From: Planctomycetota bacterium
GTDB taxonomy: Bacteria; Planctomycetota; PUPC01; DSUN01
DNA length: 17,666 nucleotides
Direction: 5' to 3'
Assembly: GCA_016872875.1 (NCBI GenBank)
Contig: VGYW01000155.1
Location: 1 to 17,666, forward strand
The notes under the pieces were generated by a model. The model worked only from the letters and a program-made list of their open reading frames with translations, searched no databases and was not told the DNA's origin. The position numbers were made by a program, and so were the translations under genes. Of the stretch, positions 7,233 through 14,665 are shown piece by piece (the stretch's first letter is position 1; every line of letters begins with the position of its first letter).

Positions 7233-8230
7233 GACCAGGTGACCCTCCGTTGGCGACGCAACAGAGCGATGAAGAACGGCCCGCCCATCAGCGCCGTCAC
7301 CACGCCGATGGGCAGCTCCGTGCCCACACCGGCCAGAGCCGTGCGGGCAATCGTATCGGCAACGACAATGAATACCGCGCCCGCGAGGGCCGCACAGGGT
7401 AACAGCGTCCTGTGGTCCGGCCCGAGGATCATCCGCATCGTGTGAGGCACGATCAGCCCCACGAAGCCGATGAGCCCGCAGGCTGCAACCGATACCCCGG
7501 TGAGGAGCGAGCCGAGGGCGAAGAAGACGAGCTTCGTGCGTTCGACTGACAGGCCCAGGTGCGCCGCAGGCTCCTCGCCAAGCACCATCACATTGAGGTC
7601 GCGCGCAAGGACAAACGCGAGAACCACCCCCACCAGCACCGCCCCGCCCACCACCGCGAGAAGCGTCAGGTCGGTGATCTGGAGGCTGCCCAGGAGCCAC
7701 CACACGATGCTGCGGAGCGACCCGCCGCCCTCCACCGACGCGGTGGAGACCAGGAACATTAACACGCTCCCGATCACTGCCCCCACCGCAACCCCGGCGA
7801 GGAGCAGCGAGTGCACCGGCACCCGGGCGCCCACCCTGGCCAGCCGGTAGACCAGCACCATCGTGAGCAGGCCGCCCACGAAGGCCCCGGCGGGCAGCGC
7901 CCAGACCCAGAGAGCCACCGCTCCCGACAGGATCGTGACGGCTGCCCCAAGCCCAGCGCCCGACGAGACGCCCAGGACGTAGGGCTCGGCTAATGGGTTT
8001 CGGAGCACCGCCTGGAAGATGACCCCGGCCGCCGAGAGGGCCGCGCCGACCACGATCCCTATCGCCACGCGCGAGGCGCGGAGCCCGAGCGTACCGCCCA
8101 ACCCGCCGGCCAGCAACTCCCCGGGGGGCACCCACACAGTGCCGACAAAGAGCGCACCCGTCGCCACGAGGGCCAGGAGCGCCGACAGCGCCACGAGCGC
8201 GCGCGTTCGCATCCAACGCCTCGAGGTCAT
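7229..8230 (-). CDS. btuC: Corrinoid ABC transporter permease BtuC (FecCD family)
   Basis: A 333-residue polytopic membrane protein with the size and pattern of FecCD/BtuC permeases (about ten helices). Family motifs are RNPLAEPYVLGVSSGAG (about 77-93), GLIGFVGLIVPH (about 252-263, coupling region) and ELPIGVVTALMGGPFF near the C-terminus. It forms the inner-membrane channel for corrinoids delivered by BtuF. It overlaps btuF at its start and btuD at its end by ATGA. The cobalamin specificity rests on the operon, since the family also carries iron-siderophore permeases. Confidence 0.93.
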   Translation of the reverse strand: MTSRRWMRTRALVALSALLALVATGALFVGTVWVPPGELLAGGLGGTLGLRASRVAIGIVVGAALSAAGVIFQAVLRNPLAEPYVLGVSSGAGLGAAVTILSGAVALWVWALPAGAFVGGLLTMVLVYRLARVGARVPVHSLLLAGVAVGAVIGSVLMFLVSTASVEGGGSLRSIVWWLLGSLQITDLTLLAVVGGAVLVGVVLAFVLARDLNVMVLGEEPAAHLGLSVERTKLVFFALGSLLTGVSVAACGLIGFVGLIVPHTMRMILGPDHRTLLPCAALAGAVFIVVADTIARTALAGVGTELPIGVVTALMGGPFFIALLRRQRRVTWS

Positions 8231-9138
8231 GGCGCAACCTCCGCGTAGAGCCGGCGCGACAACTCCTCCACCCCCTCAACTAACCGCGGCCCTGGCCGCA
8301 GGATCAGGTCGGGAAGCAGATCCGCGATGACGCGCATCTCGCGCACGGCCGTCACCCGCGCCCAGCCGACCCGACGCCCCACGGACGCCGCCGTAGCCGA
8401 GCCCCCGCCGTGCGTGAGGACGATCACGCTCGGGTCCCGCGCCACCACGACCTCCGGGGACACCTGCGGGTAGTCCCCAGGCAGGTCCGCCGTGATGGAT
8501 ATGCCCCCGGCCCGCCGGACCAGCTCCGTGACGAACGAGCTCGCACCCACGCTGATGAGGGGCTGCATCCATATCTCCACGTAGACGCGAGGGCGCTTTC
8601 CTTCCGGCACGTCGCGGAACCGCCGTTCGACGGCTGCCAGACGTTCCGACAGCGACGCCGTGAGCCGAGCCGCCGCCTCTACGCGACCCGTCAGATCACC
8701 CAGTCGCCGAATTGCCAGGAATAGATCGCCGAAACTTGCCTCGGACAGGATGCAAACAGGGACTTCACGCCGCCGCAGGAGCTCGACGGCCGGGAGCACA
8801 TCCATGCCAGGCCCGGAGCCGACCACAAGCTGAGGCTTGAGCGCCAGGATGGCCTCAGCGTCGGGCGAGCCGAAGCCGCCGGCCCTCGCAAGTCTGCGCG
8901 CCTCTGGCGGGTAGTCGCACGCCGTCGTCACGCCAACCAGATCCTGCCCCGCGCCGAGCGCGAAGACGATCTCCGTAATGTTTGGGGAGAGCGATACGAT
9001 CCGGAGACGCGAGCCGCTCGATGGCACCGGTCGGTCGCCCAAGAGGTTGGACGCTAACATTGCGGCAGCCAGGGCCAACAGGGTCGTAACTGTGCCGGCC
9101 GCAGCCCAAAGGCGGCGGCGTTCGTGTGTCGTTGCCAA
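8227..9138 (-). CDS. btuF: Corrinoid-binding periplasmic protein BtuF (TTG start)
   Basis: A 303-residue substrate-binding protein of the BtuF/FhuD class. An N-terminal RRR plus hydrophobic segment (about 8-30) looks like a signal peptide or membrane anchor, with no clear lipobox. RIVSLSPNITEIVFALGAG begins the first lobe, and DLILRPGPRLVEGVEEL ends the second. The frame is open to 9276, but that extension reads through the terminator hairpin at 9176-9207 and cannot be translated in a terminator-controlled leader. The TTG at 9138 has GGAGGG seven bases upstream and gives the expected signal sequence. It is the first gene of the riboswitch operon and overlaps btuC by ATGA. Confidence 0.9.
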   Translation of the reverse strand: MATTHERRRLWAAAGTVTTLLALAAAMLASNLLGDRPVPSSGSRLRIVSLSPNITEIVFALGAGQDLVGVTTACDYPPEARRLARAGGFGSPDAEAILALKPQLVVGSGPGMDVLPAVELLRRREVPVCILSEASFGDLFLAIRRLGDLTGRVEAAARLTASLSERLAAVERRFRDVPEGKRPRVYVEIWMQPLISVGASSFVTELVRRAGGISITADLPGDYPQVSPEVVVARDPSVIVLTHGGGSATAASVGRRVGWARVTAVREMRVIADLLPDLILRPGPRLVEGVEELSRRLYAEVAP

Positions 9139-9171
9139 CCGAATGCCCTCCGGCCCGAGCGAGGGGGAAAC

Positions 9172-9207
9172 AAAAATCCCCGGACCTGAGGTCTCAGGTC
9201 CGGGGAT
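9172..9207 (-). terminator. Riboswitch-controlled intrinsic terminator
   Basis: On the minus strand, a perfect 15-bp inverted repeat (ATCCCCGGACCTGAG at 9207-9193, its complement at 9190-9176) is followed by TTTTTG. It lies 80 bases beyond the riboswitch and 34 bases before the btuF TTG. This is the expected arrangement for transcription attenuation of the whole operon when cobalamin is bound. Confidence 0.93.
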
Positions 9208-9249
9208 GCCGTTTTTCATCCTCGGTGCTCGAGCAGTGCGCTGCGCCGG

Positions 9250-9263
9250 CCCCGGTCCTCGAG
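9250..9263 (-). promoter_or_regulatory. Probable antiterminator strand
   Basis: On the minus strand, CTCGAGGACCGGGG can pair with the 5' arm of the terminator (CCCCGGACCTGAG, 9205-9193). The duplex has 12 pairs, one bulged G and one A-A mismatch. It lies between the riboswitch and the terminator, so it could form when the riboswitch is ligand-free and allow read-through. This is inferred by eye from complementarity; no folding calculation was run. Confidence 0.6.
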
Positions 9264-9286
9264 GGCCTGGCACCAACCCGACGGCT

Positions 9287-9467
9287 CGTGGGCAGGTCTT
9301 CTGGCTTCCGGCTCGTCCTACTCGCCGCGCCTTCCCATCCGCCTCAGCAAAACACCTTCGCCAGGGCGAACAGTGACATCTTGCGGCTTTCGTCCCCGGT
9401 CACAGCGGCGGGACCGCGATGGTCTTGCACCATCTTCCCTTTTCAAGCCCCCAGGGGGCTACCCACG
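9287..9467 (-). ncRNA. Cobalamin riboswitch
   Basis: A complete adenosylcobalamin-type riboswitch (RF00174-like) reads on the minus strand. The closing stem P1 is CGTGGGTAG (9467-9459) with CTGCCCACG (9295-9287), nine pairs including one wobble. The core has GGGAAGATGGTGCAAGACC, then CCCGCCGCTGTGACC with the B12-box-like GCCGCTGT. The 3' end GGAAGCCAGAAGACCTGCC is diagnostic. It begins about four bases after the expected transcription start and precedes an antiterminator/terminator pair, so it should shut the operon off at high cobalamin. Confidence 0.96.
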
Positions 9468-9477
9468 GATCCCTTGT

Positions 9478-9506
9478 ATTCTAGCCCCCTCAATCAAGCT
9501 TGTCAA
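9478..9506 (-). promoter_or_regulatory. Sigma70-type promoter of the cobamide operon
   Basis: On the minus strand, TTGACA (9506-9501) and TAGAAT (9483-9478) are separated by exactly 17 bases. The predicted start near 9471 lies just upstream of the riboswitch P1 stem. Confidence 0.85.
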
Positions 9507-9570
9507 GAGCAAGTTTTCGATCGGGGTAATGCCTCAGCTCCGGGTGGCGGCGGGGAGGCTTCTTCGTTTG

Positions 9571-9624
9571 TAGTGCGGCCTTCAGGCCGTCGCGGGCCCG
9601 ATAGACGGGCTGAAGCCCGCACTA
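9571..9624. repeat. Hairpin repeat, TAGTGCGG/CCGCACTA family
   Basis: Inverted arms TAGTGCGGCCTTCAGGCCGTC (9571-9591) and its partner (9604-9624) match at 19 of 21 positions around a 12-base loop. The same core, with AGTGCGGGCTTCAGCCCGT and ACGGCCTGAAGGCCGCACT, recurs at 17445-17500. It sits between the two divergent promoters and contains no gene. Confidence 0.8.
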
Positions 9625-9672
9625 CGGACATGCGTCACGCGCCGCCACCCGTGACTGAGGCATTGCCGATCG

Positions 9673-9716
9673 GGTGCAACAACGGACTTGTGCGCGCGCA
9701 AGTGCATCATTGCACC
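9673..9716. repeat. Imperfect palindrome upstream of the epimerase promoter
   Basis: GGTGCAA (9673-9679) pairs with TTGCACC (9710-9716), and inside it ACTTG pairs with CAAGT around a GCGCGC centre. The motif GGGTGCAACAACGGACTTG at its left end resembles the outer arm of the element at 248-271 (GGGTGCAGTAACGGATTTG). It ends 17 bases before the -35 box of the plus-strand promoter, so it could be a repeat relic or a regulator site. Confidence 0.5.
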
Positions 9717-9733
9717 TGCCTCCCGGCGCCCCT

Positions 9734-9762
9734 TTGACACGGCACGTGGCGAGTCGTACAAT
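9734..9762 (+). promoter_or_regulatory. Sigma70-type promoter of the epimerase-serS unit
   Basis: TTGACA (9734-9739) and TACAAT (9757-9762) are separated by 17 bases. The expected start near 9769 gives a leader of about 27 bases before the GTG at 9796. Confidence 0.85.
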
Positions 9763-9795
9763 GCGGGCGGGGCGGAGGGCGAGGAGAAAGGGACC

Positions 9796-10740
9796 GTGGC
9801 GAGGTGTCTGGTGACTGGCGGGGCGGGGTTCATCGGCTCGAGCGTGGCGCGCGCGCTGGCCGAACGCGGCGATATGGTGCGCGTGCTCGACGACTTTTCC
9901 ACCGGGCTGCGGGGCAATCTGGCCGGGCTGGAGGGGAAGGTGGAGCTCGTGGAAGGGAGCGTGGCCGACGCCGCGGCGGCGCGCCAGGCAGTGGGCGGCG
10001 TCGAAGTCGTCTTTCACCAGGCGGCGCTGGCCTCCGTGCCACGCTCGATTGACGACCCGCTGAGCACGCACACCGCGAACGCGACAGGTGCCCTGGTGCT
10101 CCTCCTTGCGGCTCGCGACGCGGGGGTCAGGCGCGTGGTCTTCGCGGGGTCGTCGTCGGCCTACGGCGATCAGCCGGAGCTGCCAAAGCTCGAGGCGATG
10201 CGCCCCAGGCCCCTGTCGCCCTACGCCGCCTCGAAGCTGGCAGGGGAGTACTACTGCCAGGCGTTCACCGCCTGCTACGGGCTTGAGACGGTGTGCCTGA
10301 GGTATTTCAACATCTACGGCCCGCGGCAGGACCCCGCCTCGGCCTACGCCGCGGTGGTTCCGCGGTTCATCGCGGCGATGCTGCGGGGGGAGCGGCCGGT
10401 GATCTTCGGGGACGGCGAGCAGTCGCGCGACTTCACGTTCATCGAGGACTGCGTTTCGGCGAACCTGCTTGCGGCAGACGCGCCCGCGGCGTCGGGCGAG
10501 GCCATCAACGTGGCCTGCGGGCGGAGCTACTCGCTCAACGAGCTCGTCGCGCTCCTGAACAGGATTCTCGGCACGGCCATCGAGCCGGTCTACGAGCCGG
10601 CCCGCAGGGGCGACGTGAAGCACTCGCAGGCGAGCATCGCCGCGGCCCGCCGCCTGCTCGGCTACGAGCCCCGCTTCTCCCTCGAGGAGGGGCTGAGGAG
10701 AACCGTGGCGTGGTTTCGCTCGAAGCGCGGCGGCGCCTGA
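9796..10740 (+). CDS. NAD-dependent nucleotide-sugar epimerase/dehydratase (UDP-glucose 4-epimerase-like)
   Basis: A 314-residue extended SDR enzyme. The NAD-binding glycine motif GGAGFIG is at residues 8-14, the acidic LDDFSTG at about 31-37, SSSAYG at about 119-124 and the catalytic YAASK at 143-147. RYFNIYGPRQ and GDGEQSRDFTFIEDC are typical of UDP-hexose 4-epimerases and related enzymes. The exact sugar cannot be read from sequence. The GTG at 9796 has GGAG nine bases upstream and starts the protein at the first beta-strand. The open frame extends back to 9688, but this would cross the promoter. It precedes serS, probably in one transcript, with a hairpin repeat between them. Confidence 0.9.
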   Translation: MARCLVTGGAGFIGSSVARALAERGDMVRVLDDFSTGLRGNLAGLEGKVELVEGSVADAAAARQAVGGVEVVFHQAALASVPRSIDDPLSTHTANATGALVLLLAARDAGVRRVVFAGSSSAYGDQPELPKLEAMRPRPLSPYAASKLAGEYYCQAFTACYGLETVCLRYFNIYGPRQDPASAYAAVVPRFIAAMLRGERPVIFGDGEQSRDFTFIEDCVSANLLAADAPAASGEAINVACGRSYSLNELVALLNRILGTAIEPVYEPARRGDVKHSQASIAAARRLLGYEPRFSLEEGLRRTVAWFRSKRGGA

Positions 10741-10747
10741 CGCGTGA

Positions 10748-10809
10748 CCCGTGACGCGTGACAAGAGAAGAGGCCGAGCTGTTGGCCTTTCCTGGTCACG
10801 CGTCATGGG
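10748..10809. repeat. Inverted repeat between the epimerase gene and serS
   Basis: CCCGTGACGCGTGACAAG (10748-10765) and CTGGTCACGCGTCATGGG (10792-10809) pair at 16 of 18 positions. An inner AGGCC...GGCCT stem (from about 10771) follows. The unit GTGACGCGTGAC is also tandem on the left (10740-10762). There is no T-tract, so it is an unlikely intrinsic terminator; a dispersed repeat or RNA-processing hairpin fits better. Confidence 0.6.
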
Positions 10810-10864
10810 CCACCGATGCCGGCGGATCAGAGCCAAGACAACAGAAGACCTCCGGAGACATCCG

Positions 10865-12142
10865 ATGCTCTCAATGGACTTCATTCGGGAGAACGCGGAG
10901 AGGGTGAGGGCGGCCTGCCGGGACAAGCGGGCCAGTGTGGACGTTGATGAGTTGCTGGCCCTTGATGCTCGGCGGCGCGAGCTGCTCCACGAGGTGGAGG
11001 AGCTCCGCAGCGAGCACAACGCCGCCTCCAAGAGCATCGGCCCGAAGAAGAAGGCGGGGGAGGACCTCGCGGCGACCTTCAAGCTCCTCGGCGAGCTCTC
11101 CGACCGCATCAAGGGGATGGAGGCGCGGCTGGGCGAGCTCGAGGCCGGGCTGAACGCCAAGCTGCTCTACGTGCCGAACTGCCCCTCCGAGGCCACGCCG
11201 CAGGGCACGACGCCCGAGGAGAACGTCGTCCGCCGCACATGGGGGAAGAGGCGGGTGTTCGACTTCGAGCCCAAGCCGCACTGGGATATAGCTAAGGCAT
11301 TGGGACTCATAGATTTCGAGCGGGCATCGAAGCTCTCGGGAGCGGGCTTCGCGCTCTTCACCGGCCAGGGGGCGCGGCTGGTTCGCGCACTGATTAACTT
11401 CATGCTCGACCTGCATACCACCGAGCACGGCTACACCGAGGTCTGGCCCCCGGCACTCGTCAACCGTCCCTGCATGACCGGCACGGGCCAGCTCCCCAAG
11501 ATGGAGGAGGACATGTACCGCTGCGAGGTGGACGACCTGTTCCTCGTCCCGACGGCGGAAGTGCCTGTCACCAATATACATAGGGAGGAAATCCTCGACG
11601 GGGAGAGGCTGCCAATATACTACACCGCCTACACCCCCTGCTTCCGGCGCGAGGCAGGGTCCTACGGCAAGGACACCCGCGGCCTCATCCGCGTCCACCA
11701 GTTCGACAAGGTCGAACTGGTGAAGTTCGTCCGCCCCGAGACTTCCTACGAGGAGCTGGAGAAGCTCACGGCGAACGCGGAGGAGGTGCTGAGGCGGCTG
11801 GGGCTGGAGTATCGCGTCATCGAGCTCTGCCGCGGCGACCTAAGCTTCGCATCGGCAAAGACTTATGACCTCGAAATCTGGGCGCCTGGCGTCCAGAAGT
11901 GGCTTGAGGTCTCCTCCTGTTCCACGTTTGAGGACTTCCAGGCCCGCCGCGCCGGCATCCGGTTCCGCGACAAAGGGCAGAAGGTGCGCTTCGTCCACAC
12001 CCTGAACGGCTCGGGGGTGGCCCTCGCGCGGCTGATCCTCACCCTCCTCGAGGCCTATCAGCAGGCCGATGGCTCAGTCGTAATCCCTGATGTGCTAAAG
12101 CCTTATATGCGCGGCCTCGAGCGCTTCGCACCACCGAGCTGA
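10865..12142 (+). CDS. serS: Seryl-tRNA synthetase
   Basis: A 425-residue class II synthetase of standard length that charges tRNA-Ser. The N-terminal helical hairpin (about 28-100) is the tRNA-binding arm. PTAEVPVTN (about 229-237) binds serine. Motif 2 is FRREAGSYGKDTRG (about 260-273), and motif 3 is LNGSGVALAR (about 380-389). The ATG at 10865 has GGAG seven bases upstream and gives the usual MLSMDFIREN start. An upstream in-frame start at 10751 would translate the intergenic inverted repeat and is rejected. Confidence 0.96.
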   Translation: MLSMDFIRENAERVRAACRDKRASVDVDELLALDARRRELLHEVEELRSEHNAASKSIGPKKKAGEDLAATFKLLGELSDRIKGMEARLGELEAGLNAKLLYVPNCPSEATPQGTTPEENVVRRTWGKRRVFDFEPKPHWDIAKALGLIDFERASKLSGAGFALFTGQGARLVRALINFMLDLHTTEHGYTEVWPPALVNRPCMTGTGQLPKMEEDMYRCEVDDLFLVPTAEVPVTNIHREEILDGERLPIYYTAYTPCFRREAGSYGKDTRGLIRVHQFDKVELVKFVRPETSYEELEKLTANAEEVLRRLGLEYRVIELCRGDLSFASAKTYDLEIWAPGVQKWLEVSSCSTFEDFQARRAGIRFRDKGQKVRFVHTLNGSGVALARLILTLLEAYQQADGSVVIPDVLKPYMRGLERFAPPS

Positions 12143-12210
12143 CACCTGGGGAACCGCGCCGGCCATCGCGTCGTCTAACATACCGTCCCAATCACACAGG
12201 AGTTGCTGAC

Positions 12211-13131
12211 ATGGCACACCGCACAGTGAACCTGGTTCTCGCTCTGGCCGGGCTGGTCATCGTCGCAGCCATAGTCATCCTGGGCTACGACGCCTGGAAG
12301 GTGGCTCGGACCGGGCCGCGGTGGCGGCGGCGCCTCGTTGCGGCGGCTCTCATGTTATTGGCAGCTATAGGCTTACCGACCTCGGGTGGCGAAGCGGCGC
12401 CCCCCGATGCCCCGAAGCGCGCCGCGCCCGACGCCTCGGCGGACTGGCAGGCGATTCACGACGCCTGGGCCGCCGCCCTCCCACTCGCCAAGTCGGGCAA
12501 GAGCACGGGCGCCGAACGCAAGGCCGCCGACCAGAAGATGGAGGCCGCTGGCGATGCCGCTAAGCGCCTGGTAGCCAAGGGCTTACTGGCGTCCCAGGAG
12601 GCCGACCTCCTGGCCTTCAAGCTGGCGAGCATCCGCAACGACATCTACCGCAATCCGCCGACCGACTTCCGCGGCACCTGCTACGACATGGCCTACATCC
12701 CTCCCGCCCAGCAGAGCCTCCAGCGCCTCAACCAGCGCCTGCCCCTCGTCGAGAAGCTCCTCGAGGGCGGCAAGGTGAACCCCACCGCTGGCGGCAAAAT
12801 CGTCGCCGGCATCCAGGCCGACCTCGCCATCCTCAATGATGCCAAGAATATAGAGCAATTGCGTGGCGAGGAGCGGGCTAAGGCCGCCGAGGCGCGCGAC
12901 AAGGCGGCACAGGCACTCCAACGCCTCCGCAAGCTCATCCCCCCTGCCCCGACCTGTTACGCCCCGATGCCACCGCCAAAGCTGAAGCCCAAGAGCCAGA
13001 GCTACCTGAAGGAACGCCTCGACCGCATCGCGGCCCTCGAGCGGGAGGGCCGCCTCTCGCCCTCCGTGGCGGCGCGCATCCGGAGGGCCATCGAGGAGGA
13101 ATCCTCGGGCTCGCCCTCCGTTCCAGCGTGA
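12211..13131 (+). CDS. Membrane-anchored helical protein of unknown function
   Basis: A 306-residue protein that I do not recognise. Two hydrophobic segments (about 6-25 and 41-57) frame a short basic stretch, so the first could be an anchor and the second a second pass. The rest (about 75-300) is Ala/Lys/Glu-rich and mostly helical. It contains two isolated cysteines in RGTCYDMAY (about 155) and APTCYAP (about 249), a Pro-rich segment PMPPPKLKPK, and a C-terminal helix-turn SYLKERLDRIAALEREGRLS. AGGAG lies seven bases before the ATG. It follows serS by 68 bp with no promoter seen, and its stop is 7 bp from that of the convergent amidohydrolase gene. Confidence 0.8.
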   Translation: MAHRTVNLVLALAGLVIVAAIVILGYDAWKVARTGPRWRRRLVAAALMLLAAIGLPTSGGEAAPPDAPKRAAPDASADWQAIHDAWAAALPLAKSGKSTGAERKAADQKMEAAGDAAKRLVAKGLLASQEADLLAFKLASIRNDIYRNPPTDFRGTCYDMAYIPPAQQSLQRLNQRLPLVEKLLEGGKVNPTAGGKIVAGIQADLAILNDAKNIEQLRGEERAKAAEARDKAAQALQRLRKLIPPAPTCYAPMPPPKLKPKSQSYLKERLDRIAALEREGRLSPSVAARIRRAIEEESSGSPSVPA

Positions 13132-13138
13132 GAAGGGG

Positions 13139-14647
13139 CTACTGCCTTTCGGCGGCGAAGCGCACGGCGCGGAGGTCGCGGAGGGGGAACTCGCTCCCCA
13201 TCACAAGGGCGGCCAAGCCGTGTGCCGCCGCCACCTGGTCCAGCGCGCCGGGATGGTCCGTCAATCTCGAAATCTCGAACCTGAACCGGCGCTGCGGCGG
13301 GGCTTCGTCGAGGAGGCGGCACACCTCGCCGGCGGTCAGGCCCTGGAAGACATAGGAGTTCGCCGGCGCGCTCTTCGCGAAGCGGATGAGCTCATCTGGA
13401 GAGACGTCTCGGCATGCTAGCCCGCCGTGGCGGAAGCGGTCGTCGCCGAAGCGGCAGTTGACCCAGAGTGGGAGCCGCCTCTCCGCGCATCGTTGGAAGA
13501 ACTCCTTGTGCGCGGCGTCGTCGAGCGCCCAGTTGTGCAGGTACGGATAGATGATGCCGCCCGCGGCTCCTTGGGGCAGATAGCGAACCACCTGTCGCCA
13601 GTTGTTGGGCGTGGGGCTGAGCGTGGCGAGCGGAGCGATGCGCCGCGCGCTTCGAGCGGCGCGCGCGAAGCCGGCGTTCGCTTGCTCGAGGTCCAGACGG
13701 TACACGCTGCCGAGGTCGCCGGCGTATGCCTTCCTGACCCTGTGCTCCGCTAGGAGCGCGTCGAGCTCCGCGGGCGTCTCGCAGTCGGTCTCGAAGAACG
13801 GCCAGCGGCCGCAGAAGCAGAAGTGGTCGGTGCGGAGGTCAGGGAGCAGCCTCGGGCGCCGGGGCGGCGGGATGGGTAAGGCTGGACCGGGGGCAACGGC
13901 GGGGCCGAAGATGGCCCGCGCGTTCCCGGAGAAGATCTGCTCCTTCGCACGCTGCGGGATGTCCTCGAAGAGCACCTTCGCGACCTGCGATGCCTGGCTC
14001 CGACCCAGGATGTCGCTACCGAATAGGACCCTGCTCACACCGAGGTCCTTCACCAGCGCCTTGACCATCCCCTTCTGAGGGAAGGAGCCTGAGACGTCAA
14101 CACACGCATTGGGCGCCCGGCCGCGGAGGGTGCCGAGGCTGTGGCGCCAGTGGCCGCCTGCGTGGGCCGCGATCAGCCTGGCCTCCGGGCACCCCTCGGC
14201 CAGAGTGGCGAACTCCTCGAGCGTGATCTCGCCCGGCATGTTCACGGCCTTCTGAAACGTGTGGATGAGGACCGGCAGCCGCCGCTCCGCCGCGTGGCGG
14301 ACCACCTTGAGCGCGTTGCCTAGGCCGCCGTTGGGGTCCTTCAGCGCGACCCATATCTTCACCCCCACGGGTCCGCCGGCGCGCGCGCGCTTGAGCTCCT
14401 GGCGCCAGTTGCGGTTCTGCGGATTGATGTAGGCGAGCCAACACGCGAGGCCCTCCGAGCGTTCCGCAAGTGCGCGCGCCTCCTCGTTCGCTGCCCGCAC
14501 CTCGTCTGGCGGCGGGTACTGGCTCCAACGAGGGCCGATGGAGGAGATCAGGACCCGCCCCACCCCGTTCTTCCGGCATTCGTCCCGAATGGCGGCCAGG
14601 GAGTCCGGCCGCTTGGGGTTCGGGTGGACGTGAATGTCAATCATCAT
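13139..14647 (-). CDS. Tandem amidohydrolase with a degenerate second domain
   Basis: A 502-residue protein made of two amidohydrolase-like TIM barrels. Domain 1 (about 1-247) has the full ligand set of the amidohydrolase_2 type: DIHVHP (H6, H8), KIW (K97), LIHTF (H129), AAHAGGH (H162) and FGSDILG (D212). A Pro-rich linker (about 248-270) follows. Domain 2 (about 271-502) repeats the fold pattern but reads FCFCG where HxH is expected and GSEFP where GSDFP is expected, so it is probably not catalytic. The substrate is unknown. The start lies 18 bp after the stop of the secreted protein gene upstream, so the two form an operon. ATG at 14647 or 14644 are both possible. Confidence 0.8.
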   Translation of the reverse strand: MMIDIHVHPNPKRPDSLAAIRDECRKNGVGRVLISSIGPRWSQYPPPDEVRAANEEARALAERSEGLACWLAYINPQNRNWRQELKRARAGGPVGVKIWVALKDPNGGLGNALKVVRHAAERRLPVLIHTFQKAVNMPGEITLEEFATLAEGCPEARLIAAHAGGHWRHSLGTLRGRAPNACVDVSGSFPQKGMVKALVKDLGVSRVLFGSDILGRSQASQVAKVLFEDIPQRAKEQIFSGNARAIFGPAVAPGPALPIPPPRRPRLLPDLRTDHFCFCGRWPFFETDCETPAELDALLAEHRVRKAYAGDLGSVYRLDLEQANAGFARAARSARRIAPLATLSPTPNNWRQVVRYLPQGAAGGIIYPYLHNWALDDAAHKEFFQRCAERRLPLWVNCRFGDDRFRHGGLACRDVSPDELIRFAKSAPANSYVFQGLTAGEVCRLLDEAPPQRRFRFEISRLTDHPGALDQVAAAHGLAALVMGSEFPLRDLRAVRFAAERQ

Positions 14648-14665
14648 AGCTCTCGGATGCTCCTC

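Noticed and set aside
7233..8279. N-terminal extension of the btuD frame through btuC
   Set aside because: The extension is a low-complexity shadow in another frame of btuC, while ATG at 7232 has a ribosome-binding site and the standard ATGA overlap.
9622..11160. Long minus-strand frame opposite the epimerase gene and serS start
   Set aside because: It is antisense to two well-supported genes, crosses promoters and repeats, and shows no domain.
13115..13160. Bidirectional terminator between the convergent stops at 13131 and 13139
   Set aside because: No stable hairpin with T-tract on either strand was found in the 7-bp gap or its edges.
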